From positions 1-33,608 of the forward strand of contig JAUDYN010000022.1 in assembly GCA_030407005.1 (NCBI GenBank): DNA of 33,608 bases, given 5' to 3'. This document shows positions 19,886 to 32,648 of this stretch, one piece after another (the stretch's first letter is position 1; every line of letters starts with the position of its first letter). The position numbers were made by a program, and so were the translations under genes. Source of the DNA: Desarmillaria ectypa (Eukaryota > Basidiomycota > Agaricomycetes > Agaricales > Physalacriaceae). The notes beneath the pieces were generated by a model, which was not told where the DNA came from, searched no databases, and saw nothing but the letters and a program-made list of their open reading frames with translations.

Positions 19886-22800
19886 ATGGCAGCTCCATAT
19901 GCATTCGTCACTCTCTTGACGTCCGATTTTTACCTTCCTGGTGCCCTTGCCCTCGCCGCCGCCCTCAAGGATGTCCATCCCACCCCTGCCATTCCGCCAG
20001 AGCTGGAATTCCAGACAGTCTGCCTAGTAACGCCAGAGACAGTTGATGTCTCTGCTATCAAACTGTTACGCAAGGCATACAATGTTGTAATTGGTGTCGA
20101 GGTGATCGCTCAAGAGGACGGTAAAGGTCTCAAATTGTTGGGTGAGTCTGCTTTCCCTATCTATGATAATCCCCAGACGCGTCGTCTTTGCGTCGACGTC
20201 ACACGTTGCCCCCGCTGCGCCGACATTTCACATAAGCCATCCGGATCTTGTGCCCCAGGACGCGTCGGAGCGCTCAAAATCCGTACAGCGTTCTGCATGC
20301 TCCATCACTTTTGCCTGAATCTCTATTCTCTTTGTAACAGTATTTTATATGCGTCTCGTTTGCTCATGGGTCCATTCTCGTTACAGGTCGCCCTGACTTG
20401 AACACGGTCCTCACGAAGCTTCACATCTTCCGCCTTACACAGTACTCGAAAATTATCTTTATGGACGCAGATGTCTTGCCCATCCGTCCGCTTTCGCATT
20501 TATTTTCGCTTCCACACGAGTTTTCTGCAGTACCCGATGTCGGATGGCCCGATATATTCAATTCAGGTGTCATGGTGTTGTCTCCTGGAGAAGACAAGTT
20601 TAGTGAATTAAACACTTTGTTCAAATCGAAGGGGTCGTGGGACGGCGGGGATCAAGGTCTGCTGAACGAATGGAGAGGAGGGGACTGGAATCGGCTCAGC
20701 TTCACATACAATACTACTCCAACGGCCGCATATACGTAAGTATTTCGCTTTACATCCACGGTTCCTCGTTATTGAAATTTTGCAGGTATGCTCCAGCTTA
20801 TGAACGCTTTGGGTCCCAAATCAAAGCCATCCACTTCATCGGTCCGAACAAACCTTGGAATTTAATTCCCCATCGGCCACCATTCTCAGGCAAACAAGAT
20901 TCTTCCGCGGTTACGGAACTTTCCCAAGCTTATGACTATACGTCTCTCTTGGATCGTTGGTTCCATGTTTATGACACATACTATCGGTCACAGAGCATTA
21001 TCCCTGAGGAAGAGTTTGAAATCAGGCGATATGCTTCCGTATGGGACGAGCAGTCTGGTACAGAAGCTGAGGCTACATCCGCTGTCAGCTCAATAGTGCC
21101 GACCGGTGCATTGGGGTTGGAGGATTTGAAGCGGCTTGCTTTGGAAGGTATGGGTACAGTCTCATCCGACAATCGGTCCGGAGAAGGCGATTACACAAGC
21201 ATGCCATTGGAGGGTCGCGTTGACTTGATGCGTCCTCAACCAGAGCCTCAAGGCAAGGCACAACCCCAGGCTATAATCATTACTCGTGAACCGCAAGCAG
21301 AAGCTGGACCTTCAACGTCTGTGCAGTCCGATGACTTTCCGACGTATCATCCACTCACACCGGTGCCGAGCGACGTTCCACCAAGTTCTCATACCCAGCC
21401 CATATTCTTGCAACCAATTTCTTCAACCCCGCCGCCACAACCGCATGCTGATAATATGTATCATGAGCCTCCTCGTCCACCGGACCGCCTGCAAGCTGCC
21501 ATCACGCATCATGAGCCTTCTCGTCCACCGGACCACCACGAGCAACTAGAGGATCAGGAGCAGTCTTGTCTCGAGGTACCGCGTTATCCCGGAGAAGCTC
21601 CGAAGGAGCAAACTCAACAGCTGGAGCAACGTCCACCCCCTAGGCCTGTTTCTCCGCCTAAAGTAGCTTGGAATCCTGCTATTGAACCTCCTCCAACTAC
21701 AGCACCTGCATCTTCTGTTTTCCCATCGGACACGTACTTTCCAAACGTGTGGGATCAGCATCCTAGCAAACTACATGATCAAGCACGTCAGTATCGCGAT
21801 CCACATCAACAACCATCTTCACCCACCCCAGACTCTGGTGCATTCTTCCAGCCCCCGCCTACTCCTGAAATACCAGAGTCCCTACGCAAACAGGGTTACT
21901 ACCGCCAAGTTACTGGAGACGATCACCTTGGATCCTCACCCAGTCCTGATCGTTCTAAAATTAAGCCTGTCTTCCCATGGGAGGAGCAGCCGCGTCACAT
22001 GCCTGGACGCATGTTTCCTGCTTCAGATGCACCCTCCCCATCGCAGTTCTTGAGTCCGGCATCGGAGCAACCATTGCCTCTTGCAGCGCCATTTTCTCCT
22101 CCCTTTCCATCTCGATCGCAGACCCTTTCACCTCTACAGGGCTTACCCGCCTCGCTGACATATGCCAATGCATGGGACACCGTACCGAGCATACAAAAGT
22201 ATGCGTCAAGATTAGTACGATCACCTGTGTTGCCCTTAGCACCCGCCTTTGAAAGTGAAGACTGGCGTCGACGTGGAGGGCGTAGTTGGGATGATCGTAC
22301 TGAAGCTAGCAGCCGAGATGGGGACGATGAGGATAACGCAGACGACGATGACGAGGCACCAGCTCAAGGTCTTTGGGCGGACGACAGCGATAACGAAACC
22401 TATACCTCCAAAGCTCGATCGCGGGGATCTTCCATCTCCTCAAGCTACGTCGGTAAAGCTAAAAAGAAAGAATACCGAGCACGCGGCGTTCAAACAATAT
22501 CCCCTGAAGTGCGGAGTCAAGGCGTTCAAGTTAATACGATTTCGCAGTCTCCCCCCCTTTCGACTGCTAAACTTGGTAGCGCCCGAAAGCAGTGGGCGCC
22601 GTTGAGTGTGGCTACTCCGTCGGCACCTGTTGTTGTGAGCCAGGTCAGCGGGGGGTCCTGAACTGTCGATGACGACGACATACCCGTCTCCAGTCGGAGA
22701 CATGCGCTCGCCACGAGAGCACGCATTTCCTGATGCACTAGGCACCACTCGTGTGGGCAAGATCACTGCCACTGTCACTCCACCTCTGAGGCAGGCTGAG

Positions 22801-23028
22801 ACAGGAAGCCCTAGCATTGCACGCCACCCCTCACATGATGGGTCGTCTCTAGCATCTCCGCCATCTTCGGTGGGCCCTTTATCCCCTCCGGACAGTCAGC
22901 CATTTTCTGTGACCTCCCCCCGCAAACCTGGCCGCGTGTTCGATCCCGCTCGCGGCGTAGAGGTGTTCAAGCGCGGCTCTGAAGAAGTATTGGCGCGTTT
23001 CCTGAAGATGAGCTCCTGGGAGGAGTAG
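19886..23028 (+). CDS. Glycogenin-type glycosyltransferase, one apparent frameshift
   Basis: GT8-family glycogenin, the self-glucosylating primer of glycogen synthesis in the cytosol. Exons 19886-20141, 20387-20735 and 20786-23028. The catalytic N-terminus has AFVTLLTSDFYLPGALALA, the manganese-binding DxD (FMDADVLPIRP), FNSGVMVL, GDQGLLNEW and HFIGPNKPWN. A long disordered Pro/Ser/Gln-rich region follows, with a small imperfect repeat (HHEPSRPPD). The C-terminus PARGVEVFKRGSEEVLARFL is the conserved tail that recruits glycogen synthase in this family. As given, the frame stops at 22661 just after six G (22640-22645). With five G the frame runs on to 23028 (about 948 aa). No intron restores the frame, so a run-length error or a real null mutation is likely. 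Intron 1 is long (245 nt). Glycogenin is commonly linked to the HD locus. Confidence 0.88.
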
Positions 23029-23361
23029 ACTGTATTAATAGTCTAAAAGGATATGAATTCATTTTCTCAATTCTCTCTTAAGATTGCTTTCGATGATCAT
23101 AGTTTCCCGTTCGATACCGTTTTCATTACTAAAAGCTTCATACGAACATCTCCAATTTCTCTTTCTCCGGTTCCTACGTACACACTTACCAGGACTCATT
23201 ATACCTCACACATCGATACGTTCTCAGTTGTAGCATGTACATACAATGATACATTTCATTCTGTCGTCATAAGTATCTATTTTTGACCATGACGTCACGC
23301 TCAGTCGTGGATGGACCACTTGATAAATCAACCGTGGATAATTTGTTTTTCTCCACGCTAG
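23029..23361. other. Non-coding stretch after glycogenin
   Basis: AT-rich spacer between two genes on the same strand; no feature seen apart from a TGACGTCA-type palindrome near 23289 that could serve the next gene. Confidence 0.35.
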
Positions 23362-24171
23362 ATGTCTTCATCAAATGGAATATCCAACGTTAAACGTTAA
23401 AGCTTAAAGAGCCACAAAGTTCCGAGTTCGCAGTTTCCATGATATCTTGAACTCTACCGACACCTCATTCTCAGACTCGCTCAGGCGCAAACTACCGCCG
23501 CAAAGGCCCAAGCAACAGCCCCTACGTCTTCCATCGCGCGCCAAGTAAAGGACGCTGTGGACGCTGTCCAAGAACTCGCACAGAATGCTGCCGCAACGTC
23601 CCAGGTAAGCTTCCAACATGCAGACCATATATCGTGAGTTGTAACAGTTTTATGTAAGGGAAGGGTCCAGCATTTACCCGTCAATCGCCCTCTGCCCTTA
23701 ACACTCTTCAATGACAAGCTTAAGAGACTACAAACGCTGCGGTAGCCAAAGGGAAGCAGGACGTCGAGGCAGCCAGGTCGGCCGGAACGGGATACCTCGA
23801 TCAGGCCAAAGAACTCACCATTAATCCGGTTGCTGTAGTTCAGGTTTGTTCGGGATAACCATCTTCCAAAGGCGTTCATTGAATAGCAATTTGACCAGCA
23901 ATATCTCTCTAGTTCCAATGCTGCAACTCCTAAAGCATCACGAGGGACTACCGCAAGTGTTGGATCCGATTTCACAGCGCGAAACACTATTTCGCAACTT
24001 CAATCAGGTGCGACTGCCGTCGTGGAGACCGCCAAAGAATACTACGTTGCTGTGGCACAACCTCAGGTGGAGAAAGCTACGGGAGCTGCACAGGATTACT
24101 TGCATAGTCTTCAAGGGCAGGTATCAGGGGCGAAAGTTAGTGATACAGACGACGTTTCTCGAAAAGTATGA
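23362..24171 (+). CDS. Alanine-rich amphipathic-helix protein, unknown
   Basis: A spliced gene encoding roughly 190 residues rich in Ala, Gln, Lys and Val. Supported exons end at 23604, then 23727-23843, then about 23887 or 23899 to the stop at 24171. Segments such as IARQVKDAVDAVQELAQNAA, GYLDQAKELTINPVAVVQ and AVVETAKEYYVAVAQPQVEK repeat heptad or 11-mer-like patterns with aromatic YLD/YYV steps. This suggests long amphipathic helices as in LEA-like, apolipoprotein-like or lipid-droplet coat proteins. The first exon is uncertain: ATG 23362 (MSSSNGISN) spliced to AQTTAAKAQ is one option. No catalytic motif is present. The end could also be extended by another intron at 24168. Confidence 0.5.
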
Positions 24172-24328
24172 GACAATATTTCTCCATTATGATACATGGG
24201 AAGGACTGTCCACCCTGTTGTATGTCTTTATTTATCCATTACGATGCCTGTTATGTATATTCGTTCAACAAAGGTGCCGAGTCGGCTACAAATGATGCAA
24301 GTTTTTGATGACATCATTTGCCATCGTG

Positions 24329-25456
24329 ATGACTTTACCCCAGATCCTTCTGGAGCAACTCAAGAAAGTTAATCCAGCAGCCGAGTTTTCTGGATCGCTG
24401 CCAAGGATTCAATCATCCCTGGGCGACACATATTTTGCCAAAGTGGGACATCCGAGCGAAGCCGAACAGTACGGAGGGGAAGTCGAGTCACTTAAAGCCA
24501 TTAATGCCGCTGCGCCCGGTCTGGCACCCAAGGTTATCGCGTCTGGTATTGACAATGGTCATCCATATTTCATCTCAGACTATAAGGACTTTGGAAGCTT
24601 GTCGGACAACGCTGGAGCGGAGCTTGGAAAACGTTTGGCCACCGAATTACACCAGTATAGTTCTGACCGCGGATTTGGATTTCATGTGCCGACGTTTTGT
24701 GGGGCTACCCGTATGAAAAATGGGTGGTTTGACACTTGGGAGGAATGTTACAGTGAGATGATAGGAGACTTGCTTAACCAACTCAAGGGGGAAGGAGGGA
24801 GATACGACAAGCTCTGTCGGAAAGGAGATGAGATCAAGGCGAGGTTAGTTGTTTGAGAATCTGAGATAATTATTTAACACACAAGTACACAGGGCCATCC
24901 CACAGCTTCTAGGTACGATAGCTGTTCTCTATGAGTGTCAGATGTGACAGTAGAGATAGGTCCGTTGAAGATTAAGCCGGCTTTATTGCACGGCGATCTG
25001 TGGGTAAGGTTTCCGTTATTTTACACTAGATAATGTATACTGAAGATGATCAGAGTGGAAACACTGGGCTCGAGAGGTTAACCGGAAAGCCGATAATATT
25101 CGATCCATCGTCGTTCTATGGGCATAACGAAGCAGAGTAAGTACACCGAGCAAGTCGCCTGAATGCTGTGCTGACACATACCACAAACAGTCTAGCTATC
25201 GCAAGAATATTCGGCGGAATTCCTCGATCATTCTTTGCAGTATATCACCAACATTTTCCCAAAACCGAGCCTATCGAACAATACGAGCTGCGAGGTGACT
25301 TGTATGAGCTCTTCCATTACTTGAATCACACGGTCTTGTTCGGAGTAAGTGCATAAACCAATATATTACTGGATTATCGCTGAATGAGACTCATGGTAGG
25401 GAGGATACGCGTCAAGTGCAGAAGGAAAGATGGACAAGCTGCTGAGAGTGTTGTAG
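24329..25456 (+). CDS. Fructosamine kinase / ketosamine-3-kinase family protein
   Basis: FN3K-family kinase, 293 aa, thought to phosphorylate sugar adducts on proteins so that they fall off (protein deglycation) in the cytosol. Exons 24329-24843, 24893-24912 (20 nt), 24951-25003, 25054-25136, 25191-25344 and 25400-25456. Motifs: GDTYFAKVG (phosphate loop and lysine), YFISDYKDFGSL, the catalytic LLHGDLWSGN, and FDPSSFYGHNEADLAIARIFGG (metal-binding FDP). The intron before exon 3 is only 38 nt. ATG 24308 would add seven residues; 24329 was preferred (MTLPQILLEQLKKVNP, purine at -3). It ends 274 bp before RPB2 on the same strand. Confidence 0.88.
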
Positions 25457-25729
25457 AATTTTCTGAAACTTTCACACAATAGATGTAAATAAAACGAGCC
25501 ATTCAAGCACAACACCAGTAAACATAAGCTGAATAACTCCTTGATCTGCAACCAACGGGACAGCCTTTACTTTACCTACCTGGCTCCGCCTAGGCATTCT
25601 GTAACGCGTGAACTTACAAACTGCACGACTTTCCATCTGAAGCTTTTTTTCCATTACTCTGCCTGAAAACCGCGTCGGCATTCGATTCGAGCTCTGAAGT
25701 TCCACTCTTTTGGCGTCTGAAATTGGGAC

Positions 25730-28700
25730 ATGAGTCAAGGTACCACTGTGTAATTAACATTCCAGAATTTTACCTATTAACACTCACCGAAGAATTCGAC
25801 TACTCTGAAGACCCTTATACCTATGACGACACGAATTATGATGTGGGAGAAGAAGAGGATGATGACGACTACAAAGAGATAACACAGGAGGATTGCTGGA
25901 CCGTCATATCAAGTTTTTTCGAACAAAAAGGTCTCGTGCGGCAGCAACTCGACTCGTTCGATGAGTTTGTGCAAAACACCATGCAGGAATTGGTCGACGA
26001 GAACGCAGACATTATTCTTGACCAGTCGGACCAGCACACGGGCCGCGACGGCGACATGACACGACGTTATGAACTCAAGTTCGGTCAGATTTATCTTTCT
26101 CGCCCCACAGTCACGGAGGGTGATGGTACTGTGGTGCCTGTGTTCCCGCAAGAGGCCAGGTTGCGCAATCTGACGTATTCAGCGCCTTTGTACATCGACA
26201 TGACGAAGAAGGTAATGGTTGGGCGTGAGGATCCAGATGCCGCACCTGGAGAGATGCAGTGGGAGTCGGAGAGTGTCAATACTGATACCGCAAAAGTTTG
26301 GATCGGCAAGGTAAGATTTTCCCTACCTGTTTCACTGACAGTCTTACCAACGAGGAACAAGGTGCCCATCATGTTGCGGTCGACATTTTGCATACTCCGT
26401 GGGCTTCAAGACCAGGATCTTTATGATTTGAACGAATGCCCGTACGATTCTGGAGGATACTTCATTATTAATGGATCCGAAAAGGTGTTGATTGCCCAAG
26501 AACGTATGGCTACAAATCATGTCTACGTTTTTGCCAAAGCACAACCAGCACCTATCAATTTCCTCGCCGAAATTCGCAGCTTGGTGGAGAAGGGAGGAAA
26601 GACTATCAGCCAGTTCCAAGTGAAGATGTTCCATAGACATCAGGACCGTTCGGTGAGTACTGTGTCGCTTCATCCCAGAATAATCCTTATGTAAGTACGT
26701 TAGCTCGGAAATGTGATGAAGGCTACGATTCCGTACATCAAAGTCGACATTCCAATATGGGTGGTCTTCCGTGCTCTTGGTGTCATCTCGGATCGTGATA
26801 TTCTAGAGCATATCTGCTATGATATGCAAGATGCGCAGATGCTTGAAATGCTCAAGCCCTGCATTGACGATGGTTTCGTCATTCAGGACCGTGAAGTGGC
26901 ATTGGACTTCATTGGCAATCGTGGAACTACCACCGGTCTCTCTCGTGAACGTCGAATACGGTACGCGCAGGAGATTTTGCAGAAGGAGATGTTACCGCAT
27001 GTGTCAATGTCGGAGGGTTCAGAATCTAAAAAGGCATACTTCTTTGGATACATGATCCATCGACTCCTCCTTGCTGCATTGGAGCGCCGAGAACTCGACG
27101 ATCGTGATCACTTCGGAAAGAAACGATTGGATTTGGCTGGCCCACTACTTGCAAATCTTTTCCGTATGCTATTCCGAAAACTCAGTCGGGACGTGTACCG
27201 GTATCTCCAGAAGGTATGCATCTGGATGACTTCCAGTCGAGTTTTCTGACCTTCAGGTAGTGTGTGGAAACACACAAAGAGTTTAACATCAGCATGGGTG
27301 TTAAACACCAGACCATAACCAATGGTCTCAAGTACTCTCTTGCCACTGGCAACTGGGGTGACCAAAAGAAATCAATGTCATCTAAGGCTGGTGTATCGCA
27401 GGTGCTCAACCGTTATACTTATGCGTCAACACTCTCACATCTCCGACGGTGTAACACCCCTCTCGGACGTGAAGGGAAGATTGCTAAGCCTCGACAACTC
27501 CACAATACACATTGGGGGATGGTTTGCCCTGCCGAGACACCAGAAGGTCAAGCCTGTGGTCTAGTCAAAAACTTGGCGCTGATGTCGTGTATTTCGGTCG
27601 GATCGTATTCCGCGCCTGTCATCGAGTTCCTGGAGGAATGGGGTCTGGAAACTCTCGAAGAGAATGCTCATTCGGCAACACCTTGTACAAAAGTGTTTGT
27701 CAATGGTGTCTGGATGGGGGTTCATCGTGATCCTGCGAACTTGGTCAAAACGATAAAGAAACTGCGGAGAAAAGATGATATCAGTCCTGAAGTGTCTGTT
27801 GTGCGGGATATCCGAGAGAAGGAGCTGAGACTGTATACGGATGCGGGGCGAGTCTGCCGACCGCTGTTCATCGTCGAGAACCAGCAGCTGGTTTTACAAA
27901 AGAAGCACATCAAATGGCTTGTTCGTGGAACCAATGACGACGGTGAGGAATATAAGTGGGAGCAGTTGATAAAGGGTGGTGTTATTGAGCTGTTGGACGC
28001 GGAGGAGGAGGAGACTGTCATGATCTCAATGACGCCGGAGGACCTCGAGAATTCCAGGTTACAGCAGAGCGGAGTTGACATTCATGCGAACGATGGCGAC
28101 TTTGATCCCGCTGCTCGTTTGAAGGCTGGCATTAATGCCCACACGTGGACGCACTGTGAAATTCATCCTAGCATGATTCTAGGAATTTGTGCTAGTATCA
28201 TTCCATTCCCAGACCATAATCAGGTATGTGGCCATGGTCGCTGCTTTTGTCAATCTTACTTACATCCGGGTCCTTTGTTTCAGTCTCCTCGTAACACGTA
28301 CCAATCTGCTATGGGCAAGCAAGCGATGGGTATATATCTCACCAATTTCCTCATTCGCATGGATACCATGGCCAACATCTTGTACTATCCTCAAAAACCT
28401 CTCGCCACCACTCGATCCATGGAATATCTCAAATTCCGAGAGCTACCAGCTGGACAAAATGCCATCGTAGCCATTCTGTGCTACAGCGGCTACAACCAGG
28501 AAGACTCCGTCATCATGAACCAGAGCTCTATCGACCGGGGATTATTCAGGAGTATCTACTATCGAAGCTATATGGACGTGGAAAAGAGGAATGGCGTACA
28601 CCCGCTGGAGTTTTTCGAGAAACCCATGCGAGAAAGCACACTTCGGATGAAGCACGGCACGTACGACAAGTTGGAAGATGATGGTCTCATTGCCCCAGGT

Positions 28701-29882
28701 ACGGGTGTGGTTGGAGAGGATATTATCATTGGGAAGACTGCACCCATTCCTCCGGATAGCGAGGAGCTCGGTCAGCGTACCCGAATGCACACACGACGAG
28801 ACGTATCAACACCACTGAAGAGCACAGAGCGTGGCATTGTCGACCAAGTATTGGTCACCACGAATCACGAGGGTTCGAAGTTCGTCAAAGTTCGGGTTCG
28901 AGCCACACGTATCCCTCAGATTGGAGACAAGTTCGCTTCAAGGCATGGCCAGAAAGGTACTATTGGCATCACTTATCGACAAGAAGACATGCCCTTCACT
29001 TGTGAGGGCATTGTGCCGGATATCATCATCAACCCTCACGCCATTCCATCCCGTATGACAATCGGGCATTTGGTCGAATGTCTGCTCTCCAAAGTGGCCA
29101 CGCTCATCGGAAATGAAGGGGATGCCACTCCTTTCACAGATCTTACTGTTGAGTCGGTTTCGACCTTCTTGAGGCAGAAGGGTTATCAGTCTCGGGGACT
29201 CGAGGTGATGTACCACGGGCATACGGGACGTAAACTGCAGGCACAAGTTTATCTTGGACCGACATACTATCAACGTTTGAAACACATGGTGGATGACAAG
29301 ATTCACTCTCGTGCTCGAGGGCCGGTACAAATACTTACAAGACAACCTGTGGAGGGTAGAAGTCGAGACGGTGGTCTGCGTTTTGGAGAGATGGAACGTG
29401 ATTGTATGATTTCTCATGGTATTGCCGGTTTCTTGAAGGAGCGCCTGTTTGAGGCTAGCGATGCTTATCGATTACACGTTTGCGACATGTAAGCTGGTCA
29501 GTGCAGTGATTTGCATAACTGCTAATTCTTTTTCAAAATAGATGCGGACTAACGGCCATTGCTAACTTGGTAAGTTGCGTCTCCTGCGCGTGATTATGTC
29601 TCTGACATCTCATTTCGTCCAGAAAAAGCAAACTTTCGAAGTAAGCGTTATTTTATCTTTCCTTATCACAATTAACCATTCTCTAGTGCCGAGCATGCAA
29701 AAACAAAACTGCTTGTTCACAACTTTACATTCCCTACGCTGCGAAGCTGCTCTTCCAGGTATGTGACGCTTCATCGCAACCGTGATACTGTTCCTGACTT
29801 CGCCTTGTGACACCAGGAGTTGCAAAGCATGAACATCGCTGCACGCCTCTACACCGTTTCGTCGGGTCGGATTCGGGACTAA
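25730..29882 (+). CDS. RPB2: RNA polymerase II second-largest subunit
   Basis: RPB2, the nuclear core subunit forming much of the RNA polymerase II active-site cleft. The model gives 1226 aa, the usual fungal length (about 1220). Exons: 25730-25739, 25793-26310, 26362-26652, 26704-27213, 27261-28223, 28284-29488, 29542-29569, 29623-29640, 29687-29758 and 29817-29882. The first exon is 10 nt (MSQ plus one base). Diagnostic stretches: [73 protein letters not shown]; and the C-terminal zinc-binding [10 protein letters not shown]...[24 protein letters not shown]. The end [17 protein letters not shown] is typical. Introns in exons 2-3 and 5-6 are in frame and would be missed by ORF calling. All residues seen are consistent with a working gene. 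It is commonly linked to the HD locus. Confidence 0.97.
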
Positions 29883-29993
29883 TGTCGATTACTTTGCTGT
29901 CTATGTATGACGTTGTATGTAATATACAAGATGAGAAAACCATCCTAGGTTACGACAAGGAAAATATTAATTAACTGGAAACGAGATAAAGTA

Positions 29994-32502
29994 TCAATCA
30001 TCCCGATTCCTTGTTTCGCCGCCTCCACTCATGAGACCCCGCCGCTCATCTTCTCCACCATGACTATCAGCAGAACGCCGCTCTGAGCGTCGCTTTTTAG
30101 TTGGCGAATCTTCATCGTCGCTCCCTTCTTCATCACCAATTTCGAAGACAACGCTATCCTCCGTGACACCGCCTACTGTTCGCGTTCCACCCACTAGTGT
30201 TGCCTCGTCGTCTTCACGAGCTCTGGTACGACCTTCCAGAGCTTCCATGTCATAATCTTCGGCATCTTCTTCATCTTGAGCAATTTCATCCGACATCGCT
30301 AACGTAGATACCCAAGTCAATAAGTAAATGCACCACACGAGAAAAATGATACATATCTTCTGTTGTTCTCCGATGGTCGCCAGAGGTACGCTATTGTTAC
30401 GAAGGCGGCAAGGTAAAGTAGAGCAAGCCAGCCATCGAGAAGCCACCAGCGGACTTTCCATGACTTGGCGGCGTAGTCTGTAATAAGATATCGTTAAATG
30501 GGATGACAGAGGCCTGCATGAATGAGTTGAGAGTACCTTCAGCCAGTCTGCCCGAGAAAGAGAATGAAGACACAACAAAGAATATAGCGATAACAACGAC
30601 CGTTAAAAGAAGAACACGGTATAAACGCTCAAACATCGACAGCTTGTAGCGCTGTTTGCGGGCCTTTAGCTGTGCAATCGTTGCTACAGAAAATGTCAGG
30701 CCAGCAATATGATCATGCGAACAGAATGCCGACCATTCAGGGAATACATGATCCACAAAAGGAATCCACTGAGAGTGAAGGCCAACGGGATTACGAAAAG
30801 TAGCAAAACAAGCGCCGAGGTCGACTCTAGTTCGAGTTCCACGATTCCGACAGCATACAGTACTGTTGTTGATAGATAAGCAAACCTGAAATTCGATATA
30901 GAAAGGTTGACGCTACGCACTTCCAAATATGAAATGGGCGCCAGCGAGTATTTGGCATTTGATCATTGTTCGGCCTAACGATTCGCGGACCACGCTTAGG
31001 CCTAGAGATACCACGAGCAACATGAAGAAGGACATGGAGTTTCTTCCGGCATCCAGGATAGCGACTATGGAATGGCCAATATAAAGACATTAGCAACGGC
31101 CATTTGTTATGGAGGCGGTGACGGACCGACTATCAAAAACACTGTAGAAGCTGTGCTTTTCCCGTGCGCATTGAGATAACGATAGTATACTAAATTGATA
31201 ATTAGCGACGATAAACAGCTGTAAGATTCAACGCCTACCCCAATTTGCAACCATTTCGATAACAAGTAATCCAACCAAACCAGAAAGATAGTACTGAAGT
31301 ACAAGTTAGTTCTGACTGCCATTCGCGTAGCGGCACAAACTACCTGGATTGGCAGAAGCTCTTGAACATGCTTATAACATAGCCATCCCCATGCACCGGC
31401 GAACGTTGCGTACACCAGGAACATAACGAAATAAAACTAACAAAATTCCAAGAAAATCAGACAGAAACAGCAAGAATTTGCATTTGAAACTGACAATAAC
31501 TTTAGGATAATCCGTTGCAGGCAACTGACCGTCAAAGGTGTTTTGGAAAAACACAAGCCCATTGTACGATGGATGGTAAGGCACATCCGTAGGAGCTCTA
31601 GTAGAGCTGCCGCTACTGGCTGAATTTCTCACAGTGACAGGAACGATAGCTTGCATGGGAATGATCAAGATATGGACATGACAGGCAGAGAACGCGGCTC
31701 ACCGACACAGTAGTAGCCTGTTTTCCGTACTAGATATTGTATGGGTTCCGTATACATATGAATCCCATTTGGACTAGGATTGAGGGAATCCCGAAGAGCA
31801 AATTCTGGGGAGCGGCGTCGCCAGGATGTTGTGTATTCACCGTCGGCAGAGGGAGGGGGAGTAGGTAACCCGCCTGGAGCATTTGCCCAAAATTCCGCGG
31901 AAGTAGAAGTCGAATTCGTATCTGACGTTCGGGGTAGCTGGACCCTCGCAGACCAAAATGAAGTATCGTTTATTGGCTTCCCAGAAGGAAGGTCAAGTAT
32001 AAACCGTCCTAGCTCGCTTGCAGTGCAAAAGCCACCAACGACTGCGCTTGAGGTGCACACGTATGTTTTCTGCTATGCAGCTTTATTAAGCACAAGATGA
32101 CTTCGCAATGCATGAGTAACGCATATACGACCACTCACGGGCAATAGAGCATCGGCAGGGGAGGTGACTTTTCCGAGATATTCGGCATCTGCCCATTCAT
32201 ACACAACCATTGCTACATTTCCCTGGGAAGTAGCGTCGAAGCTGACTTAATATGAAGGTTAGACGAGGGAAACAAAGCTACTCGGACGCTGCGCACCGTT
32301 AATATACGTCGACTGGCTTCCCCACATACCGCTACATATTTGACGGGGGTAGTCTGACATGAATGATTCAATTGGGCCGATCCCAAGGACTCCAGTATGA
32401 AAACTTGCCTGTATCCACCACAGGGACCTGATAAGAAAGCACCGATGTAGTAAGAAAAAGCCAGGGAAAAAGAAGAATAAACGGATGGCTGAATGCCGCC
32501 AT
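29994..32502 (-). CDS. PTM1: PTM1/GOST-type seven-transmembrane protein
   Basis: Membrane protein of the PTM1/GPR107/TMEM87 (lung seven-TM, GOST) family, associated with Golgi and endosome traffic. About ten short introns. The start at 32502 gives a signal peptide (MAAFSHPFILLFPWLFLTTSVLS). The luminal domain has VPVVDTDYPRQICSGMW, AMVVYEWADAEYLGKVTS, TYVCTSSAVVGGFCT and NGLVFFQNTFDGQLPATDYPK. Seven hydrophobic helices follow, with family marks FLVYATFAGAWGWLCYKHVQ, ELLPIQ and YYLSGLVGLLVIEM. The tail is cytosolic, acidic and charged (DEIAQDEEDAEDYDMEALEG) and ends ETRNRDD at 29994. The first intron (32408-32354) has a GC donor in the strong context AG|GCAAGT. The gene is convergent with RPB2 (111 bp apart) and divergent from SNX4 (146 bp). 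Confidence 0.87.
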
Positions 32503-32648
32503 TGTGATGGGAGGTAAGAACGTGTTTGTTACGCCTGCTATGTATCCTGTGCCTTACTTCATCACTCTGACGCGGACCAATTCACGACACAATCAGTTCG
32601 TCTGGCCGTGATCATCCCTACTCTCAGCCCCCATCCATTCGCGCGGCT

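Noticed and set aside
22636..22685. Intron gtcagc...tctccag as an explanation for the glycogenin frame change
   Set aside because: Splicing there leads to a stop after about 15 codons in the wrong frame and does not reach the conserved tail.
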